From NCBI GenBank assembly GCA_945988865.1, contig CAMFTQ010000004.1:1-14685 (forward strand): DNA of 14,685 nucleotides. The letters run 5' to 3'. The notes under the pieces were generated by a model. It had not been told where the DNA came from. It was given only the letters and a program-made list of their open reading frames with translations, and made no database searches. The stretch is from an uncultured Anaeromassilibacillus sp. (GTDB lineage Bacteria; Bacillota; Clostridia; Oscillospirales; Acutalibacteraceae). Positions 14,617 through 14,685 of this stretch are shown here, one piece after another (the first letter of the stretch is position 1; each line of letters starts with the position of its first letter). Made by a program: the position numbers and the translations under genes.

Positions 14617-14685
14617 TTATTTCTCTGCCTCTTTATGGCGATATGTCGTTATCTTGATTTTGCCGTAACGGTATTCCTTTGCTTT
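14617..14685 (-). CDS. rsmD: C-terminal fragment of probable 16S rRNA methyltransferase RsmD (cut by the window edge)
   Basis: An open frame enters at the right edge and runs 22 codons to a TAA at 14617-14619, reading KAKEYRYGKIKITTYRHKEA and two further residues. The RYGK-x-K-x-T-x-YR pattern is what I expect at the end of RsmD, the enzyme that methylates N2 of G966 in 16S rRNA. rsmD directly precedes coaD in many Firmicutes, and the gap here is 34 bp. No catalytic motif is within the window, so identity rests on this short tail and on gene order. Confidence 0.6.
   Translation of the reverse strand, partial: KAKEYRYGKIKITTYRHKEAEK

Overview
The window is an almost complete division and cell-wall (dcw) gene cluster, with every gene on the minus strand, so transcription runs from the right end to the left. 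Strong purine-rich ribosome sites (GGAGG, AAGGAGG), an SpoVD/PBP2-type transpeptidase with C-terminal PASTA domains, a DivIB-like FtsQ, a DivIVA-like coiled-coil gene beside coaD and AT-rich intergenic DNA all point to a Clostridia-class Firmicute. An Oscillospiraceae/Ruminococcus-like organism is my best guess, from gene style only.

Right end (14685 to about 13510): the 3' tail of a gene resembling rsmD, then coaD, then a small coiled-coil DivIVA-like gene. This unit closes with a strong intrinsic terminator at 13511-13544. A gene-free AT-rich stretch follows, leading into a promoter for mraZ. GGTG repeats spaced 10, 21 and 21 bp lie across and below the predicted transcription start and look like a MraZ operator.

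Main cluster (13243 to 800), in transcription order: mraZ, rsmH, ftsL, a PASTA penicillin-binding protein, a 153-residue unknown protein, mraY, ftsW, murG, murA, ftsQ, ftsZ. The encoded proteins make lipid I (MraY) and lipid II (MurG), supply UDP-GlcNAc-enolpyruvate (MurA), polymerise glycan strands (FtsW) and cross-link them at the septum (PBP). FtsL and FtsQ form the membrane scaffold and FtsZ the cytoplasmic ring. murB, murC, murD, murE, murF and ftsA are missing from their usual places. The 153-residue protein sits where murE and murF normally sit and looks to me like a shrunken Mur-ligase central domain.

Transcription appears to be divided into units. There is a terminator-like hairpin overlapped by a promoter between ftsL and the PBP gene, a candidate promoter in the 273-bp rsmH-ftsL gap, and a promoter in the ftsQ-ftsZ gap. 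A strong terminator follows ftsZ. A cyclophilin-type peptidyl-prolyl isomerase lies just beyond that terminator, and the last 183 bp are AT-rich without a gene.

I found no mobile element, CRISPR array, tRNA or rRNA. The most unusual points are the Mur-ligase-like remnant, the overlapping promoter/terminator and the MraZ-box layout. I see no wholly new system.
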